Counted from the stretch's first letter, positions 22,684 through 33,254 are shown. The stretch: 64,000 nucleotides of DNA from Rhizomys pruinosus (GCA_009823505.1 VZQC01009964.1:16001-80000); one strand, 5' to 3'. Numbers and translations: made by a program. Notes: a model not told the origin generated them from the letters alone.

Positions 22684-22879
22684 AGGCTGGAGAGATTGCT
22701 CAGTGGTTAAGAACACTGGCAACTCTTGTAGAGGAGGTGGGTTCAATTTCCAGCACCCACATGGTGCCTAACAACTTTCTGTAACTCTAGTCCCACACCT
22801 TCTTCTGACCTCCAAGGGCATTGCATGACAAGGGTGCACTTACATACATGCAGGCAATACATACAAAATAAAAAAAATG
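22684..22879 (+). mobile_element. B2 SINE, older
   Basis: Flanked by the perfect 17-bp repeat AAAAATTCTTCAAGGTG at 22667-22683 and 22880-22896. Without the internal duplication. Confidence 0.95.
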
Positions 22880-22977
22880 AAAAATTCTTCAAGGTGCAGA
22901 GAATAAGTGTCTGTGGAGTTCTCAGTCACAAATTGGACATCTGTCTCACAGCTCATCCCCTCAAGGCTGAGGGACTA

Positions 22978-23162
22978 TGTATTAGTCACTTTTCTGTTGC
23001 TGTGATAAAACCACCATGACCAAGGGAACTTATAAAAGGAAGAGTTTATTTGAGCTTACAATTGATGGTTCCAGGGAACTAGAGTCCATTGTGGCGGGAG
23101 GTATGGTGGCTGGGGCTGGAGCAGAAAGCCGAAGTTCACATCTTGCAATGAGCACAGGAAGT

Positions 23163-23223
<61 letters not shown>

Positions 23224-23384
23224 AGACTGCAAGTCTTGCTAAACTCACTAAGCCCACCCCCAGTGATGTACTTCCTCCAGCATGGCCACACCTTCTAAGA
23301 TCTCCCAGAACAGCACCATCAACTGGGGACAAAATGTCTGAATACTTGAAGCCTATGGGGGACATTCTCATTCAAACCAAAACA
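22978..23384 (-). mobile_element. Rodent MaLR-type solo LTR with internal (GA)n
   Basis: TGTATTAGTCACTTTTCTG at the left and CATTCTCATTCAAACC...AAAACA at the right give TG...CA ends. The 5-bp repeat GACTA flanks it at 22973-22977 and 23385-23389. A (GA)n tract fills 23166-23218. The LTR entered an Lx 3'UTR, so it is younger than that Lx copy. Confidence 0.88.
23166..23218. repeat. (GA)n microsatellite inside an LTR
   Basis: About 26 GA units. The sister LTR at 33455 has only a short AGAAAGAGAGAAA here, so the tract expanded in this copy. Confidence 0.95.
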
Positions 23385-23830
23385 GACTATCATAGAAGGG
23401 GAAGCAGAAGAATGGTAGGAGCCAGTGTTCAGGGACGTCAGATGAAACAGTATCTTCTGGACATGATGGGACCACTGTGCTCATGAACTCATAGCAGCTG
23501 TGGGCCCTGCACCAGAACTGCCTGAGATTAAGCCAGTCAGCATTTTAGGCATGGGGAGGAGACTCATAAGCCCCCATCCCCTAGCTGAGGAGCTATTGAC
23601 AGCTGATGGCTTAAGGAGGACAGAGAGTCAGTGTGTGGCCTCTGGTCTATCAAGCTCTGGTGTCTAGCCCCAATCTAAGCATATGAGTAGCAGGACAATT
23701 GGAATCAGTGGGACATAAAAAAAACAGGAAGTTGGGAGGGGTTGGGGGAAGTGTAGGGAGTGAAAATGATCAAAATACATTGTATGCATTTGCCTCAAAT
23801 ATTAATAAAATATTGTATTAAAATCTGGTT

Positions 23831-24626
23831 GCTTCTGTTTAATCTAGTTGTGTTCTTTCTGCAACAATCTAACCTTGTCTAAATAACTAAAGCCCAAAGT
23901 CTCCATTCTCTATCTTGAATTCCTTTCTCATGCTTTTAGGTATTCTGCCACTATCCTGCTCACCATGTTGCCAAGTCCCAGGGTCTGTTCTCATCATACT
24001 TAGCCAGTTGCAGCATGCAACACCAATGGTAACTTCCTCCTTGGTACACCACGCCTCTTTCCAACCAGACTGCTCACCTCTTCTCAGGTTCTTAGGGGAG
24101 ACTCCCCTTCCTCCTTGTGTCAGTGCACACTCCAGTTCAGTGTTTATTCTTTTTCTGTCTGTTCAACCAAGGTGATCTTCTCCAGTCTCATGACTTTCAA
24201 AATCACAACAATATTTGTGGCTTCAGTCCAAACAAATCTTCACAAGTCCAGATTTGAATACTGGACATCTAGAGGTCTATATTTGCCTCAACATAATGGC
24301 TGAAAGCAATGAACATTTATTGTTGCCAAGTTTCTGTGGGTCATTAATCCGCATATGGCTTCTTTAGTGTTGAGCTATGTGCTTCTAGGTAAAGATTAGC
24401 CTATGGTTGGCCCTCTCACCCCCAAGCTGACTGCTAAAGATCCATCTCCAGTTTCACTTCTAGGGTTGTAAACAAGATTTAGTTTAAGAGTGCTTGACTG
24501 AAGACCTAAGCTTTCATCCAGCCACCGAGCAGAAGTCACCATCATTTTCTTCATAGATGATCCTATTCATCATGGCAAGTGTGCGAGATGACCAATAGTG
24601 TGGCAGACCAGGTATTACAGGTAATG
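23831..24626. other. No recognised feature
   Basis: Unique-looking DNA without a supported gene. Confidence 0.4.
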
Positions 24627-24683
24627 TGGGCATATGTTCTTTTTTATTTTCATTTATTTATTTATTTTTTTGGGCATATGTTC
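24627..24683. mobile_element. Tail-only retrotransposition scar
   Basis: The 13-bp sequence TGGGCATATGTTC occurs at 24627-24639 and 24671-24683. Only a T/TTTA-rich stretch of 31 bases lies between. This looks like an insertion that delivered just an A-rich tail on the minus strand. Confidence 0.75.
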
Positions 24684-24995
24684 CCAACCCATAGTTTCTG
24701 GTGGCATCTTCTTGGGCTAGCTGAGAGAGACCATGTCAGCAAGGAGGAAATTGTCAGTCTTTTAGCAACTCATGTTAGAAGTGACACCCCACCATTTTAT
24801 TTATGCTGTTAGAAGAAAGTCACCAGTTTTATCCCACTTTGAGTCAGGACAGGCTGGATCACTCTGCCTATCGCTTATTCTCTGCCCAGTGACCATGTGT
24901 GGATCTCTGTGTTCCTCACCATCTGCTGCCAGAACTTTCTCTGGTGAGAGTTGAGAGATGCACTTCATATGTTTAAATGTAGCTAGTATGTAACA
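24684..24995. other. No recognised feature
   Basis: Short unique-looking stretch. Confidence 0.35.
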
Positions 24996-25600
24996 GGGGT
25001 TCAGTGGCCCCAGTAAATATCACAGACTAACAAATGAAAAGCCTAATGACAGGGATGACCCCCACTTTTGGACTTGTTGACCAGAGAGACCTCACAGATC
25101 CTCAAACAATACTGGCTATTGCAATTGCACCTGGTTTCCCACCAGAACTTGATGGTAAGACCCTATTGCTGAAGACACTATATACCTGAGTTGTAAAAGG
25201 AGTGAGGAGAAATCCACGTGGTACTGACCTTGAAGCTACATCTCTGCTCACTAGCCTTCTTAGAATGAGAAGGTTGTGTGGACATTATGTAACTGGTAAT
25301 CATTGGCCTTACTGAGCCATCAACTCTGAGAACTACAACAGCTGGGTTGACAAATTATGCCCACTGGTGGAATAGTGGCATGAATATTATGGAGTAAACA
25401 ACCACCAATTAAGTCCTCTAATTGGATGTAAGGCCTACTTCTCAATGGTGAGTTCCTACCTGACACTGTTCCCAAGGCCAAGAACCAGTAGCTAGACAGG
25501 TTAGAGACCATAGGGAGAAACTACTCTATCATTTTGCTAAATAGACATAACATTAAACTGACTCATGATGACTTATTGTGATTCCCACAGAACAGACTTT
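24996..25600 (+). mobile_element. Lx-like L1 3'UTR fragment
   Basis: Shares motif order with 31090-31560 and 62240-62760: a CTCACAGATCCTC region, CCAGAACTTGATGGTAAGAC, CTGAAGACACTATA, then AATTGGATGTAAGGCC. Diverged copy with approximate edges. Confidence 0.6.
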
Positions 25601-25770
25601 TTTAGGAAACCTTCCAAACTGACTCTTATTGGTCTCTAGGTTCTGGGGTGGGGCCCATCCTTGTGTGATATTCTTACCACTTCTATGCCAAGAAATCCTT
25701 TTACCTCTGTGTTACAGACTGAATTGTGCCCCACCCCTTAAATATTAAAGCCCTAGTGCCTATGTGAAGA

Positions 25771-26152
25771 TGTGGTGGTTAATCCTGGGTGTCAACTTCA
25801 CTGGATCTGGGGATTAACAAAAATGAAGATTGAATCATTTGAAGCTGGTAGACCCACCCTAAATGTGGGCATTACCTTCTGATGGCAGCCTATATAAAAG
25901 GTCACAGCAAAGGGAGCTTGTCCCTTTTGCTGCTTGCCTTCTCTCTTACTTGTGAGATTGTCTTGCTGCTGTGACCAATTCCTTGGATTCCAGCATATAC
26001 TGAAGACTAGCAGATCTTCTGGAATCCATCAGACCTTTGGCGTCAGATTGGGACAGTTGAAACATCCAGCTTGTGGACTGAGCAACTACCAGAGTCTCAT
26101 TGTTGGCCTACTCTGTTTCTATCCTGGAAGCTAATCTAATAAATCCATCTAT

Positions 26153-26194
<42 letters not shown>

Positions 26195-26692
26195 TCATTC
26201 TATTGATTTTGTTTCTTTAGAGAACCTTGACTGTCGGAGTTTATTGTCATCTGTGTAGTCATTTATACATGCATGGCTGACATCCACATGCTGTTTGTTG
26301 TTCTTCCCTCCTTGGGTTAGCTCAGCAAGGAGAGGAGAGGGGCCACCAGGGATTTTACCAGAGGAAATATAAAGATAAAGACATACATATAGGCAGACAT
26401 ACATACACAGACTCAGAGAAAGCCTGAGGGAATAGACTCAATTTTAATGTTGGAACTCAAGGCTTATATACTAACCCAGGCATGGGTCAGGGCATGTATA
26501 TACAATTGGGGGCTGGGGCAGGTAATTGGGATGAGGGAACCTCAGACAAAATTCTGGATCAAAGTTCTTTCCTGAGAGATCAAAGGACAGTCCAGGCTTT
26601 CACAGTTCTGTGACAGACAGCAGGGATCAAGGCTGTCAGGTAACTGCTTTTAAGTGCTTCTGCCAAAAGAGTAGCTACACTTGACTAATACA
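25771..26692 (+). mobile_element. ERVL-type solo LTR, interrupted
   Basis: Runs TGTGGTGGTTAATCCTGGGT to GACTAATACA, with a 5-bp repeat GAAGA at 25766-25770 and 26693-26697. Removing the nested LTR and its duplicated target (454 bp) leaves 468 bp, close to the 475 bp of its sister at 20127-20601. A (CA)n tract lies at about 26152-26192. AATAAATCC before the CA tract suggests the polyadenylation region. Confidence 0.9.
26232..26679 (-). mobile_element. ERVK-type solo LTR nested in the ERVL LTR
   Basis: 448 bp with TG...CA ends, flanked by the 6-bp repeat CTTGAC at 26226-26231 and 26680-26685. A 6-bp duplication is usual for ERVK. On the minus strand it has a TATATAAGCC-type TATA box (about 26464-26470) and AATAAA just before its end (GACAATAAACTCCGACA). 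I do not recognise the subfamily. Confidence 0.8.
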
Positions 26693-26779
26693 GAAGATGT
26701 TGGAGATGGCACCTTTGTGAGGTGATTATACTGATATACTGCCCTGGGGCAGGGCCTTCCTGATGGTATTTAAGTGTAC

Positions 26780-27165
26780 CATGCACATGTAATACCTGTG
26801 GAGGCCAGAGGAGGGCATTAAATTCCCTGGAACTGGAGTTACAGATGATTGTTAGCGGCCATGCTATGTTGGAACCAAACCTGTGTCCTCTACAAGAGCA
26901 GCCAGTATTCTTTATTTTTTTTTTAATGTGTATGAGTGTACTGTCTGCATGTTGGTTGGTGCACTCCTGTCGTGCAATGCTGTGGAGGTCAGAAGAGGGT
27001 GTTGGATTCCCCCGAAACTGGAGTTAAAGATGGTTCTCAGCCACCATGGGGTTGCTGGGGATTGAATCCAGGTCCTCTGCAAGAGCAGTCGGTGCTCTTA
27101 ACCGCTAGGCCATCTCTCCGGCCTGGCAGCCAGTATTCTTAACCACTGAGCCCTCTCAGCCCAGC
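26780..27165 (-). mobile_element. Older B2 SINE split by a younger B2
   Basis: Left part GGCCAGAGGAGGGCATTAAA...TGTGTCCTCTACAAGAGCA and right part CTTAACCACTGAGCCCTCTC rejoin into one B2 when 26913-27125 and one copy of the target repeat are removed. Confidence 0.88.
26913..27125 (-). mobile_element. B2 SINE nested inside a B2
   Basis: Flanked by the 15-bp repeat GCAGCCAGTATTCTT at 26898-26912 and 27126-27140. It lacks the internal duplication of the young group, but its head CCGCTAGGCCATCTCTCC is close to the young copies. Confidence 0.95.
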
Positions 27166-27289
27166 CAATGCATCTTAACAGATTTCTTTTGCTCTTTTCT
27201 TAATTTGTTTTTATCATAGATCATTTGATGAGAATGGTATCTGTAATTATTTCCGATTTTAGAAAACTATCTTTAAAAATGACATTTCA

Positions 27290-27425
27290 ACTGAACATGG
27301 TGGAGCATGCCTATAATTCTAGCCCTCAAGAGGTAGAGGCAGGAAGATCAGGAGTTTGAGGTTGTCTTTGGGTATGTAGAGAGTTCGAGGATACCCTGGA
27401 CTCTCTCTCAACCAGAAAAGAAATA
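27290..27425 (+). mobile_element. B1 SINE, diverged
   Basis: CATGGTGGAGCATGCCTATA, AGAGGTAGAGGCAGGAAGAT and an A-rich tail mark an old B1. Confidence 0.7.
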
Positions 27426-27544
27426 AAACAAAACACCAAAGCCCCAAACAAGCAAAAAGACACTTTCAGTTATGAAACCATATCCATTGTTTCTTTTACA
27501 TTTCTTTTCTAAATTGAAGAAAATGTATAGTTAGGTTAATAAGT

Positions 27545-27848
27545 AAACTGTTCTTTTGTATGTGTGTATATGTGTGTATGCATGCAATGTATATGCATGT
27601 GTGTTTGCAGATCTGTACACTTGTGCATACTCAGAGGCTGGAGAAGGACATCAGGTGTTTTGTCCTATCAACAACTGCCTTATTCCTTGGAGACAGAGTC
27701 TCTACTGAACTGGAGCTAGGCTGGCAGTCAGAGAGCCCCAGGAATCCTTCTGTCTCTGCCACACAACGCTTGGTTCACAAGAATGTGAGGCCATGCCTGG
27801 CTTTTTATGTGGGTGCTCAAATCCTTGTGAGCACTAAGCCCCACTGAA
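27545..27848 (-). mobile_element. B4-family SINE, diverged
   Basis: A TG-rich tail on the left, CTTGGAGACAGAGTCTCTAC, GCCATGCCTGGCTTTTTATG and GGGTGCTCAAATCCTTGTGA follow a B4-type element in reverse complement. Confidence 0.6.
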
Positions 27849-29084
27849 TCCTTTTGAGAGCTTAGTCCGTTAGGTGTTGTGTGAGGAATTAAAAGACAAA
27901 ACAAACAAGGAATGTGATAAAGAAGATGGACCATTGCTGTCCCATGGCCCAATGAGGAAATAGCTGTTTACTGAGCTTTATCTTCTTTGGATAAACTGTT
28001 TTTTCCAGCTACTTGCCACTTCAGCCATCTCTCCTGGCTTTGGTTAGAATGGAAATTTATCACGTTTTCCATCGGTGCTGTTTCTGCCATCTGAGAGATG
28101 AAATGATTGGCAAGATGAAAGCGGAGCTCACCACCTTGCTCCATCTACTCTGCTCAGTGAGGCAGATAGGGACGTGGCTGAGGTCTGGTCTTGAATGTTA
28201 GTGCTGTTCCACCCAACTTCCTCCATGTGCCATGTGCAGGAGGTTAGGGAGGCCTGGGTCAGGCTTGGAATCTAGGTGACTCATGATCTTGGATCACTTT
28301 GATTCTGTTCTCCAACAGAAACCATATTTTCTTGTTTTTAAACCAATCCAAACCCCAAACAAGTTACTCCATGAAAGACCTATTCCCAAGAAAGCCTATT
28401 AAAATGTTCATGCAATTTTCTGGGTCGTAATTGAGTTTCCACAAGCTATGCTGTGATTATAGAGTAGACAGGGTGGAAATAGATGGCCCAGGTTTCCCTT
28501 GAAATACACTGATGGGGAAGAAAGGCGACTTGGCCCCTGGTCCTTTGATTTGCCAACCCATATGAGCAAGCGACTTTGGGCATTTGATTTGCCAATCCAC
28601 ACAAGCAAGCGACTTTGGGCATTTGGCTTGAGCTCTGCAATATGCCGAGCAGACCGATCCTAGCCTGTGGTCTTTGGTACTTTGGTGCTTGATGAAGTAA
28701 CAGCCTGAGCATGTCCAGAATGCTCTGGTTAACGGTCCACTTCCTGTGCACCTGCTAGCCTCCCCTGTGCTCTCATTTACCCATCATGCATCTGCTGGAT
28801 CCTTCTGAATGGGCTGTCGTAGGATTGACACGGGTTCCCTCTGCCTCTCTCTCTTCTTGCTATCTTATTCTCTCACTTGGTTTCCTCTTTTTCTTTGGAA
28901 CTCTTTCAGGTCGTCTAGCTAGGGGGTTCCTCTCACCTTTCCACTCACCAGTCATGGGCTCCTAGAGCTAAAAGAGTTTGGAGAGGGCATTTGTGCCATC
29001 TTTTTTTTCTTAGAGGCACCATGGCTAGACCCTCAGAAATGAGGACCACATAAACTTATCTATAAATACAGTCAGGAGCATCAC
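27849..29084. other. Mostly unique DNA with a 39-bp tandem duplication
   Basis: No gene recognised. The duplication at 28544-28621 is listed separately. Confidence 0.4.
28544..28621. repeat. 39-bp tandem duplication
   Basis: Two 39-bp units begin TTTGATTTGCCAACCCATAT and TTTGATTTGCCAATCCACAC, and both end CAAGCGACTTTGGGCA. A weaker partial unit precedes them. Being 13 codons long, it leaves an open repeated frame on the minus strand, which I do not read as a gene. Confidence 0.9.
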
Positions 29085-29203
29085 AATGCTCACTACTAGA
29101 GTCATAGACAGTTATTAGTTGCTATGTGGGTTCTGGGAATTGAAGCCAGGTTCTCTGGAAGAACAGCCAGTGCTCTTAACTGATGAACCATCTCTCCAGC
29201 ACC
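29085..29203 (-). mobile_element. B2 SINE fragment
   Basis: Only the 5' (tRNA-like) half is present in reverse complement: TGGGTTCTGGGAATTGAAGC...GATGAACCATCTCTCCAGC. Confidence 0.8.
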
Positions 29204-29293
29204 CCACAGTCATGCTTTCTAGGAGTCTGCCCTCTTTGAAGCTAGTGTCTACTCTTAAAATTATCCCCAATATACACTTTAAAGATGCTCTAT

Positions 29294-29570
29294 CCAGTGA
29301 TTCTCAAGTAGGGGAAGCTTTATTTCTAGAGACATCCAGCCATGACTGGGTTTGGTTGCTGCCACTTGGATGAGTATGACACTGGCATCCGGCAGGGGCG
29401 TTTAATCAGGGGACACATTCCTAGCTATCCTGGGAAGCATGTGGTCCATGGGCTGTGCCTGGTAAAGGCTGACCACTCTGCTAAATATCCCCTGAAGCAC
29501 AGGACTGGCTGCTCAAGGAGGAATGATGGGTCTCAAAGTGTCAACAGTGTTGAAACTGAGAAACTTTGCT
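29294..29570 (+). mobile_element. MER5A (hAT-Charlie) element
   Basis: Starts at GTGATTCTCAAGTAGGGGAA and ends at GAAACTGAGAAACTTTG, the inverted-repeat ends of MER5A. Inside are CACTGGCATCCGGCAGGGG, CTGCTAAATATCCCCTGAAG and AAAGTGTCAACAGTG in the expected order. Nearly full length and non-coding. Confidence 0.8.
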
Positions 29571-29904
29571 CTGTGGAAACAAAAGTTTCAGTTCTTTCAA
29601 TTAAAAGGAAATAAAACCCACCATTAAAAATTAACCCTGATTTCCTAATGGCTGTGGAGTTATAAATTTGCTGAGCATAGGTTCTTCTGTAGGTGGCACT
29701 GCTACTGTTCCAAGTCATCATGAAAATCTCTGAACTCATGGATAGTCCATGAATATAGCAATGTCTGGCTATGGGATGTTCAATTAATGACGCATATTGC
29801 TGTAGGAAAAGATTTGCTTCTTGATTTGCTAAAGAAAAATCAATTTAAAAGGCCTCTTAATATACCAGTAACCAGCTACTCCTTTGGTCATTGTTAATTT
29901 TGGG
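29571..29904. other. No recognised feature
   Basis: Unique-looking, AT-rich DNA. Confidence 0.35.
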
Positions 29905-30070
29905 TTGCTTTTCTTTTTTGGAGGGGGGCAGGTTTGAGGTAGGATCTACTTGTAACCCCAGATAGCCTGGGTTAATTTATGCAGATCAGGCTGGTCTCAT
30001 CTGCCTGCCTCTGTTCCCGTCCCCCATCCCCCAAGTGCTGGGTTTAAAGGTATGTGCCACCACGCCTAGT
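29905..30070 (-). mobile_element. B1 SINE, diverged
   Basis: Reverse complement of B1: GATCAGGCTGGTCTCATCTG, CCAAGTGCTGGGTTTAAAGG, TATGTGCCACCACGCC. Confidence 0.8.
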
Positions 30071-30085
30071 TGGATTGCTTTTCTT

Positions 30086-30301
30086 ATTTTTTAATTTTAA
30101 TTAAAAAGTTATGTGTATAGATGTATTGTGTGACTATGTGCAAACACCCATGTTGTGCAGCACCTGGGGAGGAGAGAAGAGAGCATTGGATCCCCTGGAA
30201 CAGATGGTTGGTAGCTGTCATGTGGGTGCTAAGATTTGAACCCAGGTCTTCCGCAAAGAAAAATCAATGCTTTTAACAACAGAGCCATTTCCCTAGCCCC
30301 C
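30086..30301 (-). mobile_element. B2 SINE, older
   Basis: Target-site duplication TGGATTGCTTTTCTT (30071-30085) and TGGATTACTTTTCTT (30302-30316). It inserted directly beside the B1 at 29905-30070. Confidence 0.92.
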
Positions 30302-30316
30302 TGGATTACTTTTCTT

Positions 30317-30704
30317 GATCTTAGTGAATAACTGGATAACTCCAGCTTGGATTGTGCTCCTCTGGTCACTTTGGGTGTAGCTTTTTTTTTTTTTTTTTTA
30401 ATCGACATAGACTTCCTGTGGATATGCTTCCCCTCCCCTAGTTCCCTGTTGCGTTAGTCTGGTAGCTGAGCTTGTCTGGTTAGTGGGAAGGGGATAAATT
30501 TGGTGGTGCTTGAGATGTCCTTTCATGGTGTGGTGACCACTCTTCATCTTTGTCCAGCAAAACAAGGAGTCAGGGTGTGGGTGTTGTCTTCCAGGAGGTG
30601 ACATCACATAAGGCCCTCAGCTCTGCACACTTTCTGTTTCCCCAAAACATCTTGACTGACAGTTCAAACGTCCAGGAAGTTGGTTCTTTTTGTAAATGCT
30701 TCAT
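30317..30704. other. No recognised feature; poly-T tract at 30380-30400
   Basis: Unique-looking sequence. The T-tract may be the tail of a lost retroposon, but no flanking repeat was found. Confidence 0.35.
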
Positions 30705-32445
30705 AAGAATAGGAATAAGATGATACTAAGGGAGGAATGGATAAAGTCAGGGGTTTCTAAATGGGAGGGGAGAGGAAGGGTTATAGAAGGAAAGGGAGGA
30801 TGGAGGGGAAAAGCACCCCAAGAGAAGTCGGGCCACAGGAGACTGGCAGTATCAGGGAGAAATGGGGACACTTTAAGTAGAGAAGACATGGAGAAGACGT
30901 GGGGGGAATGCTGGACAGGTAAAGGGAGAGAGGAGAGATAAATAATGCCTTTCTGGGGTTAAAAAAACTGAGAGAATCATATTAGTCTAACAATCTATTG
31001 ACAAATTACACATACAATACAATACCTCTTGAGTCCATATGGAAAAATGAAGGCTGCATATAAAGAAATAGTACCAGACAGGAGAAACCTTCTTTTGAGT
31101 CATTAGCCAGCATAGTCCAAGAGACTCACCAAGCTACACAGGCTATTGCCATAGCCCTTGATTACCTCCCAGAACCTGAAGGTAAGACTCTATGCTGAAG
31201 ACAGGACATGCATCGGAGACCAGATCTTGAGCAATGGAGCTGGATCTGGCCTGGAAGCCAGACACCACTTCTGAAGGCTAGATCTTATAGCTGTGGGGAA
31301 CATTATGCAAGCCACAAAGGGAGGACATCAAATGATGGTCCAATGTCAACATCAAAACCAAATATCCACATCAATGACCAGCACACCATATGACATCAGT
31401 GTAATAGCAGCACTTCTATGTTGTGGGAAATCAATGGCTAACCAATTGGACCTAAAGCCTGCTCAGTGGAAGGAAACCTCATGTGTGGTACTGTAAACAT
31501 AGCCAGATGTACACAACTGGAGAGGTCTTAGACCTTACACAATTCCCCAAGGCTGACACATCCCTAGGCTAAGGTAACATTTTACTAACTACAAAGGACA
31601 CATCCTTATATTTACAGTCAAATATCCCAGACATCACTCAGAAAAGAAGCTTCTTTTGCACCAGATGAGAATAGCACAGAGTCTAACAACTGAATACACA
31701 CAGACATGGTCTGTGAATGGCTCATGCCTAGGTGACACATCTACAATGCAACCTCTATACATAAGCCCCAAACATCATAGAAAAAGGACCCAAGAATGTA
31801 TTAAATACCTTGTAACTCTGGTTAAGGAAGCTCCTCCATGCAACAGGAGACCAGGAACTCAAAAGGGCCTGAATTGCCAAACCAGATTAGAAGTGTACAG
31901 AGTGTGGTTCCATGGACAGGTCACCTATATTCAATTTCACCCACTCAGGGCTCAGGGAACATTGCACAAGAGGGGGCAGAAAGATTGTAAGAGCCAGGGA
32001 GGCGATGCCAGACCAAACAGAAATGAATCCTACAAGCTCCTGGGACCCTGTTCTTATGAACCTAGAGCATTGGTATCATCATGCACAAGACCCATGCAAG
32101 CTCAGCTGGACAAAACCCTGCACAGAACTGCAGAAATGGGTAGCAGAGCCCAACCTTGGCTGAGGAAATATTGGCAGCAGATGGCAGTTGGGTGAGGAAA
32201 GCCTGGCCTTCTTTAGGAAAGAGACTCTAGATAGGTTGACTAGAGTTCAGAGAATGAGTTGGCACTGAGGAGTGAGCAGGGAGAGTCATTTGGTGCAGTG
32301 GACCCTAGGAAGAATGACAGAAGGTATGATCTCTGGTAGGGGGCGTGGGAGAGTGCCAAGGGAGAAGTAAGTATAATGGAGATTAAGACTGACTGAAAAT
32401 TATGTATGAAACACATAAAAATTCAATAAAGAATTAAAAAAAGAA
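30705..32445 (+). mobile_element. L1 3'UTR, long Lx-like type
   Basis: About 1.74 kb of L1 3'UTR without coding sequence. It matches 61880-63990 throughout, for example GGAATGGATAAAGTCAG, CCACAGGAGACTGG, AGTCCAAGAGACTC, GCTGAAGACAGGACAT and GCACAAGACCCATGCAAG. It ends AAAAATTCAATAAAGAATTA with an A-rich tail. In the copy at 61731 the same sequence directly follows the ORF2 stop, which is why I assign it to an L1 3'UTR. Confidence 0.8.
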
Positions 32446-32978
32446 TATGCTCTGAAGAAGCAAATGACTCCAGCAACCTCTTAAATTGTCCTTAAGATGT
32501 TGAAGGTTTCGCATGTCCGTTATGCCCTGTCTTGGGCAGGACCAGTCATCTTTCTATTTTTCCCAGGGCTTCTGACTTAAGGAATTCAGTTTTCCTTGGC
32601 AAAAAGCCACAGTGCCAGTGACCGTGTATAAGACCCACTTGCTGGAAGGCATCCGGTGTATTTGTGCCAAGGAAGAAACTTGATGCTCCCGTACCAGAGA
32701 TGCTGGCGCTCCTGTGCCAGAGATGTGATACAACTCGGAGTGAGATGTGAGGGGAACTGATTTGAATCCATCCTGAGAAGACTTACTGATGGCATGAGAA
32801 AATTAAGTCTGCACAGAAGCAAAGAGGTGCACATGTGTGTATGCTTGCATGAATGTTTGCATAGGTGCACATGTGTGTGTTATATGTGTTATACACTACA
32901 GCTTAGGTCTTTATATTTTAAGGTTATTTTGAAGATGCTTGTTCATTTCACCTTTAAAAAATAAATTTTGTTGAACTT
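32446..32978. other. No recognised feature
   Basis: Unique-looking DNA with no supported gene. Confidence 0.4.
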
Positions 32979-32992
32979 CACAGCGCATTTTA

Positions 32993-33254
32993 TTTATTTA
33001 TTTATTTATTTTTTTAAATTTTATTTATTTATTTTCTATGTGTATGAATGTACTGTCTGCATGCAGGTTTGTGCACCCATGTCGTGCAATGCCATGGAGG
33101 TCAGAAGAGGGTGTGGAATTCCCCTGGAACTGGAGTTTTCCTGGAATTGGAGTTACAGATGGTTCTCAGCCGCCATGTGGGTGCTGGGGATTGAACCCGG
33201 GTCTTCTGCAAGAGCAGTCGGTGCTCTTAACAGCTAGGCTATCTCTCCAGCCCC
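32993..33254 (-). mobile_element. B2 SINE, young subfamily
   Basis: Target-site duplication CACAGCGCATTTTA (32979-32992) and CACAGCACACTTTA (33255-33268). Long (TTTA)n tail and the internal duplication CTGGAACTGGAGTTTTCCTG. Confidence 0.93.

Larger units (their letters stand above)
22897..23830 (+). mobile_element. Lx-like L1 3'UTR, interrupted by an LTR
   Basis: The left piece (22897-22977) has GCAGAGAATAAGTGTCTGTG. The right piece (23385-23830) has GAACTCATAGCAGCTGTGGG, GCTGAGGAGCTATTGACAGC and GATCAAAATACATTGTATGC, which I know from rodent Lx 3'UTRs. It ends in AATATTAATAAAATATTG. The two pieces join across the LTR at 22978-23384. Confidence 0.85.
25714..26775 (+). mobile_element. MLT1-type LTR fragment, host of a nested LTR stack
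   Basis: The left piece TTACAGACTGAATTGTGCCC...AAGCCCTAGTGCC is the MLT1 5' end. The right piece TGTTGGAGATGGCACCTTTG continues the MLT1 sequence after the insertion. Between them lies the ERVL-type LTR at 25771-26692. Confidence 0.7.

Noticed and set aside
23016..23486. 156-codon frame with alternating Arg/Glu
   Set aside because: It runs through a MaLR LTR and its (GA)n tract and into Lx 3'UTR. It is not a gene.
31656..32195. 179-codon plus-strand frame as a possible gene
   Set aside because: It lies wholly in L1 3'UTR sequence that is also present at 62-64 kb without the same open frame.
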